Shown here piece after piece: positions 17,297 through 24,721 of a DNA stretch of 64,000 nt. The position numbers and the translations under genes are program-made. Source of the DNA: Actinomadura nitritigenes (GTDB lineage: Bacteria; Actinomycetota; Actinomycetes; Streptosporangiales; Streptosporangiaceae); assembly GCF_017573545.1 (NCBI RefSeq), contig NZ_JAGEOK010000002.1:124001-188000 (forward strand), in the 5' to 3' direction. The notes under the pieces were generated by a model. That model ran no database searches. It was not told the origin of the DNA and worked only from the letters and a program-made list of their open reading frames with translations. The stretch's first letter is position 1, and each line of letters begins with the position of its first letter.

Positions 17297-18742
17297 CGGC
17301 CGGGCGGCGGCCGCCCGGCCGGTGACGAGGAACACCGCCGCCGCGACGAGGCACAGCGCGCCGGACGCGCCGAGGCTCGCGACGTCGAAGCCGTGCACGG
17401 CCGCGCGCGCCGGGGCGACCGGGTGGGCCCGCAGGTAGTCTGCGGCGGCCGTCCCCGCGACGGTGCTGAGCAGCGCGGTGCCGAGGGACGCGCCGATCTG
17501 CTGCGACGTCATGACGCCCGCACCGGCCACGGCGGTGTCGGGCCCCGCGCCGAGCGTGGCCGTGCTGTTGGCGGTGACGAGCACCCAGCCGGTGCCGAGC
17601 CCGACGAGCAGGAACACCGGCAGCACGTGCGTCCAGTAGCCGCTGTCGACCCGGAGGGTCGCGAGCAGCGCGAGCCCGGCGGCGATCACCAGCAGGCCCG
17701 GGGCCAGCAGCGCCCGCACCGGCGCCCGGACGAGCAGCCGGCTCACCCCCCGCACGCCGATCATCAGACCGGCCGTGAGCGGCAGGAACGCGACGCCCGC
17801 CCGCACGGGCGGGTATCCGAGCACGTTCTGCAGGTAGAAGGTGAGGAAGAACAGCGCGGCGAACATCCCGACCGACAGGCCGAGGACCGCCAGGTACGAG
17901 CCGCCGCGCCGCCGGTCGAGGACGACCCGCGGCGGCAGCAGCGGCGCGGACACCCGGGTCTGCGCCCAGGCGAACGCCGCGAGCAGCGCGACCCCGGCCG
18001 CCAGCGGCCCGGCGGTCGTCGCGGCGCCCCAGCCGTCCGGTTCCGCCCGCGCGAAGCCGAGGACCAGGCTCATGAGTCCAGCGGTGGCGAGCAGCGCCCC
18101 GACGGCGTCGACCTTCACGCCCGGCGTGCGCGGCACCGGGCGGACCGCGTAGAGCACCCCGGCCCCGGCGGCGACCGCGATCGGCACGTTCACGAGCATG
18201 CACCAGCGCCAGTCCAGGTAGTCGGTGAGGACGCCGCCGAGCACGACGCCGAGCCCGGACGAGCTGCCCATCACGGTCCCGTAGATCCCGAACGCCCGGC
18301 CGCGCTCGGCCGGGGCGGGGAAGGACGCGGCCAGCGTCGCCAGGACCGACGGGGTGAGCAGGGCGCCGAAGGCCCCCTGGGCGGCCCGCGCGGTGAGCAG
18401 CAGGGCCGGGCCGGGGGCCGCGCCGCCGAGCGCGGACGCCAGCGCGAACCCGGCCAGCCCGGTCAGCAGCGCGCGGCGGCGGCCGATCAGGTCCGACAGC
18501 CGCCCGCCGAGGAGCAGCAGGCCGCCGTAGGCGAGCGCGTAGACGGTGATCACCCACTGCCGGTCCGGGTCGGACAGGTGCAGGGAGCGCTGCAGCGACG
18601 GCAGCGCGATGTTCATGATCGTCATGTCGATGCCGATCATGAGCTGGGCGGCGGCGACGGCGGCCAGCGCCCACCAGCGCCGCGAGGCGGGCGCGGTCCG
18701 CGCCGCGCCCTCCCGCTCTCCGGGAACCGTTTCCGTGGTCAC
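17291..18742 (-). CDS. DHA2-type MFS drug exporter (14 TM)
   Basis: The 483-residue integral membrane protein has the DHA2 drug:H+ antiporter pattern: DMTIMNIALPSL in helix 1, GGRLSDLIGRRR loop 2-3, and GxxxGPxxGG-like GLGVVLGGVLTDYLDWRW at helix 5. About 14 helices are predictable. It should export hydrophobic cations or antibiotics using the proton gradient. It follows the small SnoaL gene (7 bases) in one operon that diverges from a TetR gene, a common arrangement for an inducible exporter. Substrate unknown. Confidence 0.9.
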   Translation of the reverse strand: MTTETVPGEREGAARTAPASRRWWALAAVAAAQLMIGIDMTIMNIALPSLQRSLHLSDPDRQWVITVYALAYGGLLLLGGRLSDLIGRRRALLTGLAGFALASALGGAAPGPALLLTARAAQGAFGALLTPSVLATLAASFPAPAERGRAFGIYGTVMGSSSGLGVVLGGVLTDYLDWRWCMLVNVPIAVAAGAGVLYAVRPVPRTPGVKVDAVGALLATAGLMSLVLGFARAEPDGWGAATTAGPLAAGVALLAAFAWAQTRVSAPLLPPRVVLDRRRGGSYLAVLGLSVGMFAALFFLTFYLQNVLGYPPVRAGVAFLPLTAGLMIGVRGVSRLLVRAPVRALLAPGLLVIAAGLALLATLRVDSGYWTHVLPVFLLVGLGTGWVLVTANSTATLGAGPDTAVAGAGVMTSQQIGASLGTALLSTVAGTAAADYLRAHPVAPARAAVHGFDVASLGASGALCLVAAAVFLVTGRAAAARPS

Positions 18743-18749
18743 GGCCGGC

Positions 18750-19160
18750 TCAGAACATGCCGTTGGGGTTGGCGGCGGTGTCCGGGATCGGCTGCATCAC
18801 GTCCCAGTGCTCGACGATCCTGCCGTCCTCGAACCGGAAGATGTCGACGATCGCGGTGCCGGCCTGCCCGGGCACGCGGATCCCGTGCACGTGCGCGATG
18901 ACGCGGTCGCCGTCGGCGTACAGGCCCTTGACCTCGGCGCGCAGGTCGGGGAACTCGGCCCGGATCGTGTCGACGAAGGCGCGGAAGCCCTCGATGCCGT
19001 CGGCGATGCGCGGGTTGTGCTGGACGTAGCGGTCCCCGATCAGCCGTGCGGCGGCGTCGAAGTCCTTGCGGTTGAGCCCGGCCTCGTAGAAGGCCAGGAC
19101 GGTCGCCTTGTTCGCTTCCTGCTCGGCGATGGTCGCCTCGTGGGGGGCGGTGGTGGTCAC
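18750..19160 (-). CDS. SnoaL-like polyketide-cyclase/NTF2-fold protein
   Basis: The 136-residue protein has the SnoaL/ketosteroid-isomerase-like fold pattern: FYEAGLNRKDFDAAARLIGDRYVQHNPRIADGIEGF, then VKGLYADGDRVIAHVHG and IVDIFRFEDGRIVEHWDVMQPIP. This matches a group of SnoaL-like proteins with the conserved QHNP and EHWDVMQ motifs. The GTG at 19160 has AAGGG 8 bases upstream. It is the first gene of the operon with the DHA2 exporter and faces the TetR gene. It could modify or bind the exported compound; that is inference. Confidence 0.85.
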   Translation of the reverse strand: MTTTAPHEATIAEQEANKATVLAFYEAGLNRKDFDAAARLIGDRYVQHNPRIADGIEGFRAFVDTIRAEFPDLRAEVKGLYADGDRVIAHVHGIRVPGQAGTAIVDIFRFEDGRIVEHWDVMQPIPDTAANPNGMF

Positions 19161-19187
19161 GGCGGAGCCCTTCGTTGACTGAACAGC

Positions 19188-19209
19188 TGTAGCGCTACGA
19201 CTGTAGCGC
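19188..19209. promoter_or_regulatory. Candidate TetR operator
   Basis: TGTAGCGC occurs twice, 14 bases apart (19188-19195 and 19202-19209), and the first copy is part of the perfect palindrome GTAGCGCTAC (19189-19198). It lies between the divergent SnoaL-exporter operon and the TetR gene, overlapping the -35 zone of the latter. Confidence 0.5.
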
Positions 19210-19223
19210 AAAGGTCGTCGCAT

Positions 19224-19229
19224 TAGAAT
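19224..19229 (+). promoter_or_regulatory. -10 element (TAGAAT) of leaderless TetR promoter
   Basis: TAGAAT ends 6 bases before the ATG at 19236, which places the transcript start at the start codon. No ribosome binding site is present, so a leaderless mRNA is likely. Confidence 0.55.
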
Positions 19230-19235
19230 GCCCGC

Positions 19236-19844
19236 ATGGGAACGGCATCGCCCTCCCGCGGGCGGAACCGGCGCGGCCAGGGCGAACGGCTGCGCGAGGA
19301 GATCGTGGCGACCGCGCTGCGGCTCCTGGAGGAGCTGGGCGACGACGAGGCGCTGTCGCTGCGCGCGGTGGCCCGCGAGATCGGCATCGCGGCGACGTCG
19401 GTCTACCTGCACTTCGCCGACCGGGACGCGCTGGTCCTCGCGGCGATGCAGCGCAGCCACGCCGACCTCGTCCGGGCGTGCGACGAGGCCGAGGCGGCGG
19501 CCGGCGACCCGGTGGGCGGGTTGCGCGCGCGCGTGCAGGTCATGGGCGCCTGGTCGCGCGAACATCGCGGCCTCTACAAGGTGCTGCACGAGAGCGCCGT
19601 CAACCAGCGGTGCGACACGTCGTTCAGGATGGAGCTGGGCAAGCGCACCGTGGAGGCCGTCCAGCGCTGCATGGACGCGGGCCTCGCCCCCGCCGGCGAC
19701 GCGGCGGCCGTGTCGCTCGACCTGCGCGCGGCCGTGCACGGCGCGGCCTCGATGCGCGCGAACCAGCCCGACCTGCCGTGGGAGCCGCTCGAGGAGCAGG
19801 TCGACCGGCTCCTCACCAAGCTCGTCGGCGTCCGCCTCCCCTAG
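19236..19844 (+). CDS. TetR/AcrR-family regulator
   Basis: The 202-residue protein has an N-terminal TetR helix-turn-helix (LSLRAVAREIGIAATSVYLHFADRDAL, residues about 43-68) and a C-terminal domain like the WHG-type TetR ligand domain. It diverges from the SnoaL-DHA2 exporter operon and is the probable repressor of that operon and of itself, through the TGTAGCGC repeats in between. The effector would be the compound exported. The gene ends 7 bases before the ABC exporter remnant on the other strand. Confidence 0.9.
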   Translation: MGTASPSRGRNRRGQGERLREEIVATALRLLEELGDDEALSLRAVAREIGIAATSVYLHFADRDALVLAAMQRSHADLVRACDEAEAAAGDPVGGLRARVQVMGAWSREHRGLYKVLHESAVNQRCDTSFRMELGKRTVEAVQRCMDAGLAPAGDAAAVSLDLRAAVHGAASMRANQPDLPWEPLEEQVDRLLTKLVGVRLP

Positions 19845-19851
19845 CCGCGCC

Positions 19852-20008
19852 CTACAGGTACGCGCGGGCCTGGAGTTCGAACAGCTCGGCGCAGAGCCCG
19901 CCTTCGGCGAGGAGCGCGGCGTGCTCACCGGCCTGGACGACCCGCCCGCCGTCCATGACGACGATGAGGTCGGCCATCCGGACGGTCGAGAAGTGCGACA
20001 CCAGGATC
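19852..20008 (-). pseudogene. C-terminal remnant of an ABC exporter subunit
   Basis: The last 51 codons of a type I ABC exporter survive: the H-loop region VSHFSTVRMADLIVVMDGG followed by a typical closing helix region ending ELFELQARAYL and a stop. The usual SHRFST is SHFST, so one Arg codon is missing. Everything upstream of the H-loop (membrane domain, Walker A, signature, Walker B) is gone and is replaced by a TnpB-type element ending exactly at this junction. The N-terminal remnant at 20796-21017 is probably the other end of the same gene. Confidence 0.8.
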
Positions 20009-20120
20009 TTGACTGCTCCCCTCCCTGGCGGGAGGGGACTCTCCAGGCCCCTCCCGCCATGAGAAGTGCGGGGATTCACGGCTCAGGCCGCCTCCCGCCC
20101 CGGCGGGGCGGGAGGTCTTG
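20009..20120 (-). ncRNA. Candidate omega (re)RNA at element right end
   Basis: TnpB nucleases use an RNA made from the 3' end of tnpB and the right end, with the guide copied from the flanking DNA. Here the region holds three strong stems. One is CCTCCCGCCCC/GGGGCGGGAGG within the last codons of tnpB. GGCGGGAGGGG/CCCCTCCCGCC lies in the right end, and an alternative CCCCTCCC/GGGAGGGG stem competes with it. The scaffold would end in TCAA, and the guide would start at 20008 with ABC exporter sequence. Whether it is still transcribed is unknown. Confidence 0.45.
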
Positions 20121-20655
20121 CGCCATCGGCACCGTCCGGGTCCAGACCCGCCCGGACCAGCATCACACGCGCGGAATTCTTGTCCCTCGGGGACACCGCT
20201 CCGCACGCGGTGCAGGTGTAAATACGCTCCGACAGCGGCAGGCGGTGCTTGGCTCTCGCACCGCACCCGCCGCAGTCCATCGTGGTGTACGCCGGGTCCA
20301 CCAGACGGACGTCCCGGCAGTGCTTGCGGCCCATCTCGACCAGGGCCTTCTTGGTCGCACCGATCGCGGCGTCGGCGGCCTTACCCGCCATCGTGGAACG
20401 GGCGAGGAACGTGGGGCGGAAGTCCTCGACCGCGATCGCGTCGTGGTCACGGACGACCTTCTTGGCCCATTTGCGAGCGTCGTCCTGGCGCTGCCGGCTG
20501 ACCTTGGTATGCGCCCTGGCCGCGTGCCGCTGTGCTGTGCGGTATCCCTTTGACTGGGATGTGCCTTTGGGGGCGCGGCGGCGGGCCATCTGCCGCTGAT
20601 AATGCGCCAGCCGCGCGGCGGCCTTCTTCCCGTGCTCACTATGGGGCAGGGCCAT
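20083..20655 (-). pseudogene. 5'-truncated TnpB RNA-guided nuclease
   Basis: The 190 residues correspond to the C-terminal half of TnpB. Present are the Arg/Lys-rich helical region, the RuvC-II motif AIAVEDFRP with the catalytic Glu, the zinc ribbon CGGCGARAKHRLP...CTACG (two CxxC pairs), and RuvC-III PRDKNSARV with the Asp. The wedge/REC part and RuvC-I with the first catalytic Asp are missing (full TnpB is about 400 residues). The protein is therefore unlikely to cleave DNA. It sits between the two ends of the ABC exporter gene. Confidence 0.8.
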
Positions 20656-20795
20656 CCGATGCCGTCACGACACTGACCTTATATCAACGCTACGTATTCC
20701 TTTCACCACTGTGAGGTCATGACCCATGATCGCATCGTGCCGCCGATCCCCACCAGCAGTTCGCACTCGCCTCGCCGAGACACCCAGACCGGCGC

Positions 20796-21017
20796 TCACG
20801 CAACACCCAAACCGTCCACATGCCAGAAAGCATCCTGGACGCCACGGGCGACGTCGTGCCGCGCCAGCGCGTCGACCATCGTGCGGATGCCGACCGGGTA
20901 GGCGATCTGGGTGAGCGCGGTCGCGAGAGTGGTCAGCGCGGCGGCGATCATCGGGCGCGGCGCGGCCCGGAACCCGTCGGCGACCAGGACGCGGAACGTG
21001 CGGCGGACGGTCGTCAT
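20796..21017 (-). pseudogene. N-terminal remnant of an ABC exporter subunit
   Basis: The ATG at 21017 overlaps the stop of the intact ABC exporter gene (ATGA), the usual coupling for a second half-transporter. The first 60 or so residues look like an exporter start: a basic N-terminus, then AALTTLATALTQIAYPVGIRTMVDAL as transmembrane helix 1. The frame ends after 73 codons in unrelated sequence. Together with the C-terminal remnant it shows that about 500 codons were lost. Possibly still translated as a short membrane peptide. Confidence 0.75.
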
Positions 21018-22849
21018 GCGTCGTCCTCCTCGTCGCGGAAGCGGGCGGCCTGGAGGCGGAACATCTCCGCGTAGGTCCCGCCGAGCGCCATCAGCTCGTC
21101 GTGCCCGCCCTGCTCGGCGAGGCGGCCGCCGTCCAGCACGCAGATCCGGTCGGCGCGGCGTACGGTCGAGAAGCGGTGCGAGATGACGATGGACGTGAGG
21201 CCGCGCGTGAGGTCGAGGAACCGGTCGTAGAAGGCCGCCTCGGCGCGGACGTCCAGCCACGCGGTCGGCTCGTCGAGGACGAGCACCGCCGCGCCGTGCT
21301 CGACGGCGAACAGCGCGCGGGCGAGGGCGACGCGCTGCCACTGGCCGCCGGACAGGTCGGTCCCGCCCTCGTAATGGCGGGACAGGACGGTGTCCCAGCC
21401 GATCTCCTGGGCGAGGGCGAGCGCGCCGGCGCGGGCGGCGGCGCGGGCGCGGCCGTCCTCGTCCCCGGCGTGCTCGACGGCGCCGAGCGCGACGTTCTCG
21501 CAGAGCGGCAGCGGGTAGCGGTTGAAGTCCTGGAACACGGCGGCGAACCGGCGCTGCCAGCGCGCCGCGTCGAGGTCGCGGAGCGGGACGCCGTCCACGG
21601 TGATCGTCCCGCCGGTCGGGTCGTGCATCCGGGCGAGCAGCTTGACCAGCGTGGTCTTGCCGGCGCCGTTCACGCCGACGATCGCGGTGGACCGTCCCGC
21701 CGGGATGTCCAGGTCGAGGCCGTCGAGCACGGGTTCGCCGCCGGGGTAGGCGAAGCGGACGCCGTCCAGCCGGATGCCGTGCTCGGGCAGCCCGGCCGGG
21801 TCCCGCCCGCCCCTCAGGTCCTCGCGGGCGGCGCGCAGGCGCGCCTCCAGCGCGGCCTGGTCGGGCAGGGCCGAGACCATCCATTCGGCGGAGATGTCGC
21901 TGGTGGTGACGGTGCCCGCGTACATGGTGGCGGGCAGCAGCGGCAGCATGACCGACAGTTCCCGCAGGCCGATCTGGTGGTGCAGCGCCGCGTACGCGAG
22001 CGTGCCGCACGCGGCGAGGTAGGCGGCGAGGACGGCGCCGGCGAGCAGGTAGGCGCGGCGGGTGAGCCGGGCGCAGCTCTCCCGGGTCGTCGCCATGCCG
22101 GCCGCCCAGTGCTCGCGGTACCGGTCGATCGTCCAGTCGCCGAGGCCGAAGACGCGCAGTTCCTTCGCGGCGGTCGGGCGGATCGCGAGGTAGAGGAAGT
22201 GCCAGGCGCGCCGGAGCACCTCCGCCTTCGTCCGGAACCCGACGATCTGGGCGAGGATGATCTTCCGCAGCGGACGCCGGATCAGCAGCCACACCGCGAG
22301 CAGCGCGAGGCCGAGCCACCACCGGAACGTGGCGAGGACGCCGCACGCCGCGATCCCGGCGAGCCGCGACCCGGCGGCGGAGGCGAGCGCGACGGGCGCG
22401 TCCGCCGGGACGTGGCCGGTCAGCCTGCCCCTGGCCAGTTCCAGCCGGTCCTGGGTCTCCGGGTCCTCCAGGTGCGCGACGCCCGCCGGGCCGCTGACGG
22501 CGGCCATGAGCCGGCTCTGCAGGTCGTCGACCAGGTGCGCCTTCACACAGGCGCTCAGCCAGTCCTGGTACGGGCCGGTGAGGAGGGTCGCCGCGTAGAG
22601 CAGGCCGGCGACCAGCAGCGCGACGGCGAGGGCGCGTCCGGGCGCGCCGTGCAGGTGCGCGGCGGCCGCCGCCGGGATGCGCCCGACCGCGTAGCCGAGC
22701 GCGACCAGGCTCGCGTTCGGCAGCACCGCGTTCGCCAGGACCAGCACGGCGACCGCCGCCGACCAGCCCTTGCCCGCACCCCAGAGCATCCGCAGCGCGC
22801 GCACCCGGCCGGACCCGGCGAGCCGTTCCGGTAGCCCTGCGACGACCAC
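21014..22849 (-). CDS. ABC exporter, fused membrane and ATPase domains
   Basis: The 611-residue half-transporter has about six membrane helices (about 20-320) and an ATPase domain with Walker A GVNGAGKTT near 390, Q-loop FQDF, signature LSGGQ near 497, Walker B VLVLDEP near 520 and H-loop SHRFSTVR near 556. It would export a lipid, peptide or drug as a dimer. Its partner subunit gene, directly downstream and overlapping by 4 bases, is destroyed by the TnpB element, so the transporter either works as a homodimer or is now useless. GTG at 22849 follows TTTGGAGG and is preferred to a TTG at 22861. Confidence 0.88.
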   Translation of the reverse strand: MVVAGLPERLAGSGRVRALRMLWGAGKGWSAAVAVLVLANAVLPNASLVALGYAVGRIPAAAAAHLHGAPGRALAVALLVAGLLYAATLLTGPYQDWLSACVKAHLVDDLQSRLMAAVSGPAGVAHLEDPETQDRLELARGRLTGHVPADAPVALASAAGSRLAGIAACGVLATFRWWLGLALLAVWLLIRRPLRKIILAQIVGFRTKAEVLRRAWHFLYLAIRPTAAKELRVFGLGDWTIDRYREHWAAGMATTRESCARLTRRAYLLAGAVLAAYLAACGTLAYAALHHQIGLRELSVMLPLLPATMYAGTVTTSDISAEWMVSALPDQAALEARLRAAREDLRGGRDPAGLPEHGIRLDGVRFAYPGGEPVLDGLDLDIPAGRSTAIVGVNGAGKTTLVKLLARMHDPTGGTITVDGVPLRDLDAARWQRRFAAVFQDFNRYPLPLCENVALGAVEHAGDEDGRARAAARAGALALAQEIGWDTVLSRHYEGGTDLSGGQWQRVALARALFAVEHGAAVLVLDEPTAWLDVRAEAAFYDRFLDLTRGLTSIVISHRFSTVRRADRICVLDGGRLAEQGGHDELMALGGTYAEMFRLQAARFRDEEDDA

Positions 22850-22857
22850 GTCGGCCT

Positions 22858-22883
22858 CCAAAGTTGATACGCATCAACTTTGG
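22858..22883. promoter_or_regulatory. Perfect 26-bp palindromic TetR operator
   Basis: Arms CCAAAGTTGAT and ATCAACTTTGG surround the 4-base spacer ACGC with no mismatch. It lies between the divergent ABC exporter and TetR genes, and its left end supplies the exporter's ribosome binding site (TTTGGAGG on the minus strand). A TATTCT -10-like hexamer for the exporter lies at 22885-22890. Confidence 0.8.
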
Positions 22884-22924
22884 CAGAATAGGACCGTCCG
22901 GCCCGCCGCACCAGAGGTCTTCTC

Positions 22925-23653
22925 ATGCCGACCGCCCGCCGTCCCCGCCAGGCCCGCGCCATCGAGACGCGCCGCCGCGTCTACGAGGCGGCGATCGCCG
23001 AGTTCGAGCGGTCCGGCGTCGAGGCCGCCCGGATCGAGGACATCGTCGCCGCGGCCGGCGTCAGCTGGGGGACGTTCTTCACCTACTTCCCCAGCAAGGA
23101 CGACGTGGTGCTGGAGGCCGCGATCGTCACCTGCGCCGCGTTCGCGGACGCCTGCCGTGCGGGCCTCGCCGCCGGCTCCGGCACCGGCGTCGTCGTCGGC
23201 AACGCCTTCACGGCGCTGCGCCGCGCCGCGCCCGCCCCGGGCCCGCTCCGCGACGCGATCATGCGCGGCATCGCCAACCAGCCCGAGCGGCTGTCGGACC
23301 ACCTCGGCGAGGACGTCCCGAACCCGGTGCTCGCGCTGGCGGAGGTGCTGGAGGCCGGGCAGCGGCGCGGCGACGTCGCCGCCGGGGAGCCGCCCGAGTC
23401 GCTCGCGGCCGTCCTCGTCCACGCGACGATCGCCGCGGGCCAGCGGGAGGCGGCGCTGGAACGGGCGGCGGGCGCGACGGAGCGCTCCGGCCTGCCGCTC
23501 ACCGTCCTCACCATCAAGCTGCTGCTGCGCGGGATGCGCCCGGACCCGGAACCGAGCGCGGAGGCCGCCGGTCCTCAGGAGGTCGCGCTCGAGCGCGCGG
23601 CGGCGGCGCTCCGCGAGGCGGCCGCCCCCGGCACCGCGTCCCGGACGGACTGA
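22925..23653 (+). CDS. TetR/AcrR-family regulator
   Basis: The 242-residue protein has a TetR DNA-binding domain (residues about 12-60, with IEDIVAAAGVSWGTFFTYFPSKDDV) and an all-helical ligand domain. It is divergent from the ABC exporter operon, with a perfect 26-bp palindrome between them that fits binding by two dimers or one dimer of this protein. It is the likely repressor of the exporter. The last 35 residues are an Ala/Glu-rich extension. Effector unknown. Confidence 0.9.
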   Translation: MPTARRPRQARAIETRRRVYEAAIAEFERSGVEAARIEDIVAAAGVSWGTFFTYFPSKDDVVLEAAIVTCAAFADACRAGLAAGSGTGVVVGNAFTALRRAAPAPGPLRDAIMRGIANQPERLSDHLGEDVPNPVLALAEVLEAGQRRGDVAAGEPPESLAAVLVHATIAAGQREAALERAAGATERSGLPLTVLTIKLLLRGMRPDPEPSAEAAGPQEVALERAAAALREAAAPGTASRTD

Positions 23654-23674
23654 CGCGGGGCCGTGGCGGACCGG

Positions 23675-23697
23675 CCGCCCGTGGCTGAACCGGGCGG
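23675..23697. terminator. Weak hairpin between convergent genes
   Basis: CCGCCCG and CGGGCGG form a 7-bp stem with a 9-base loop in the gap between the TetR gene and the convergent acyl-CoA dehydrogenase gene. Confidence 0.35.
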
Positions 23698-23707
23698 AAC
23701 GGGTCCC

Positions 23708-24721
23708 CTAGAGGTCCCCGCCCGCCGTGATGAGGGGCCAGAGCCCGCCGGTTCCCGCGTCGACGGCGCGGGCGCCGAGGGCCTCGCCCCATTCGGCCTC
23801 GTTGCCGCACTCGTCGCGCCACGCCCACAGCCGGGTGGTGGCGTGCCGCAGGCCGTGCTCGTCGGTGAACCCGATCGCGCCGTGGATCTGGTGGGCGAGG
23901 CGGCAGACCGTCCCGGCGGCCTCGCTCACCGCCGCCTTCGCCGCCGCGATCGCGAAGCCGGTGCCCTCGGCGGCCGCCGCCTGCGCCGCGACGGTGGCCA
24001 TCAGCGTCTCGCCCGCCATCTCGGCGAGATGCTGCTGGACGGCCTGGAACCGCGCGAGCGGCCGGCCGAACTGGACGCGCTCGCCCGCGTACCGGACCGC
24101 GAGGCCGGTGGCCGTCTCCATCGCCCCGGCCATCAGCGCCGCGCGGCCGAGCGCGCCGCGCTCCCGGAACGCCTGCGCGGTCGCCGCCGAGGCGAGCACC
24201 CGGGCGGGGGCGACGTCGCGCAGGTGGACGGTGTCGCGCGGCTCGCCCGCGAGGTTCGCGCCTTCGTCGACCTCGTAACCGCCGCGCGCGACGAAGGCGA
24301 CGTGCCCCGCGACCAGGACCGCGACGCCCTCCGCGTGCCGGGCCCACGAGACGCGCGGCAGGGTGCCGGTGAGCGTCCATGCGCCGCCGTCCTGCCGGAG
24401 AGCGACGTCGGGTCCCGCGAGGGCGGCGGTCAGCGGCCCGGACGGGACGTCGGCACCGGCGTCCGCGAGCAGCCATCCGGCCAGCAGCGCGGTCTCCGCC
24501 AGCGGGACGGCCGCCGCGTGCCGGCCCAGCGCCCGCAGCACCTCCGCCGCCGTGGCGAGGTCGGCTCCGGCGCCGCCGCGCTCCTCGGGGACGGGCAGCA
24601 GCGTCACGCCGACCCGCTCCAGCCCGTCCCAGAGGCGCGGGTCCCATCCCCGGCCGGGGTCGGCGTGGCGGGCGCACACCGCGTCCACGGTCTCGACCAG
24701 GTCCCGGACGATGTCGTTCAC
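23708..24721 (-). CDS. Acyl-CoA dehydrogenase, short subunit of a pair
   Basis: The 337-residue protein is an acyl-CoA dehydrogenase family member with a C-terminal four-helix domain (RVQFGRPLARFQAVQQHLAEM, then HQIHGAIGFTDEHGL) but a shortened N-terminal and middle region. It starts with GTG at 24721, overlapping the stop of the preceding 388-residue dehydrogenase by 4 bases. Such long/short pairs form alpha2-beta2 heterotetramers in actinobacterial steroid side-chain catabolism (the FadE26-27 and FadE28-29 type), where both chains build the FAD site. It is the second gene of the pair. Substrate not known. Confidence 0.87.
   Translation of the reverse strand: MNDIVRDLVETVDAVCARHADPGRGWDPRLWDGLERVGVTLLPVPEERGGAGADLATAAEVLRALGRHAAAVPLAETALLAGWLLADAGADVPSGPLTAALAGPDVALRQDGGAWTLTGTLPRVSWARHAEGVAVLVAGHVAFVARGGYEVDEGANLAGEPRDTVHLRDVAPARVLASAATAQAFRERGALGRAALMAGAMETATGLAVRYAGERVQFGRPLARFQAVQQHLAEMAGETLMATVAAQAAAAEGTGFAIAAAKAAVSEAAGTVCRLAHQIHGAIGFTDEHGLRHATTRLWAWRDECGNEAEWGEALGARAVDAGTGGLWPLITAGGDL

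Larger units (their letters stand above)
20009..20687 (-). mobile_element. Degenerate IS200/IS605-type (TnpB-only) element
   Basis: The unit contains a 5'-truncated tnpB, strong hairpins at its right end, and a TCAA at 20009-20012 directly at the junction with ABC exporter sequence. On the left a TTGAT lies at 20683-20687. TTGAT and TCAA are the left and right cleavage sites of the ISDra2 branch of IS200/IS605 elements, so these are plausible ends. No TnpA transposase is present, so it cannot move alone. The left boundary is uncertain: the next 100 bases are neither clear ABC nor clear element sequence. Confidence 0.55.

Noticed and set aside
20083..20655. Cas12-like effector
   Set aside because: The zinc ribbon and RuvC-II/III arrangement and element ends are those of TnpB, and there is no CRISPR array.
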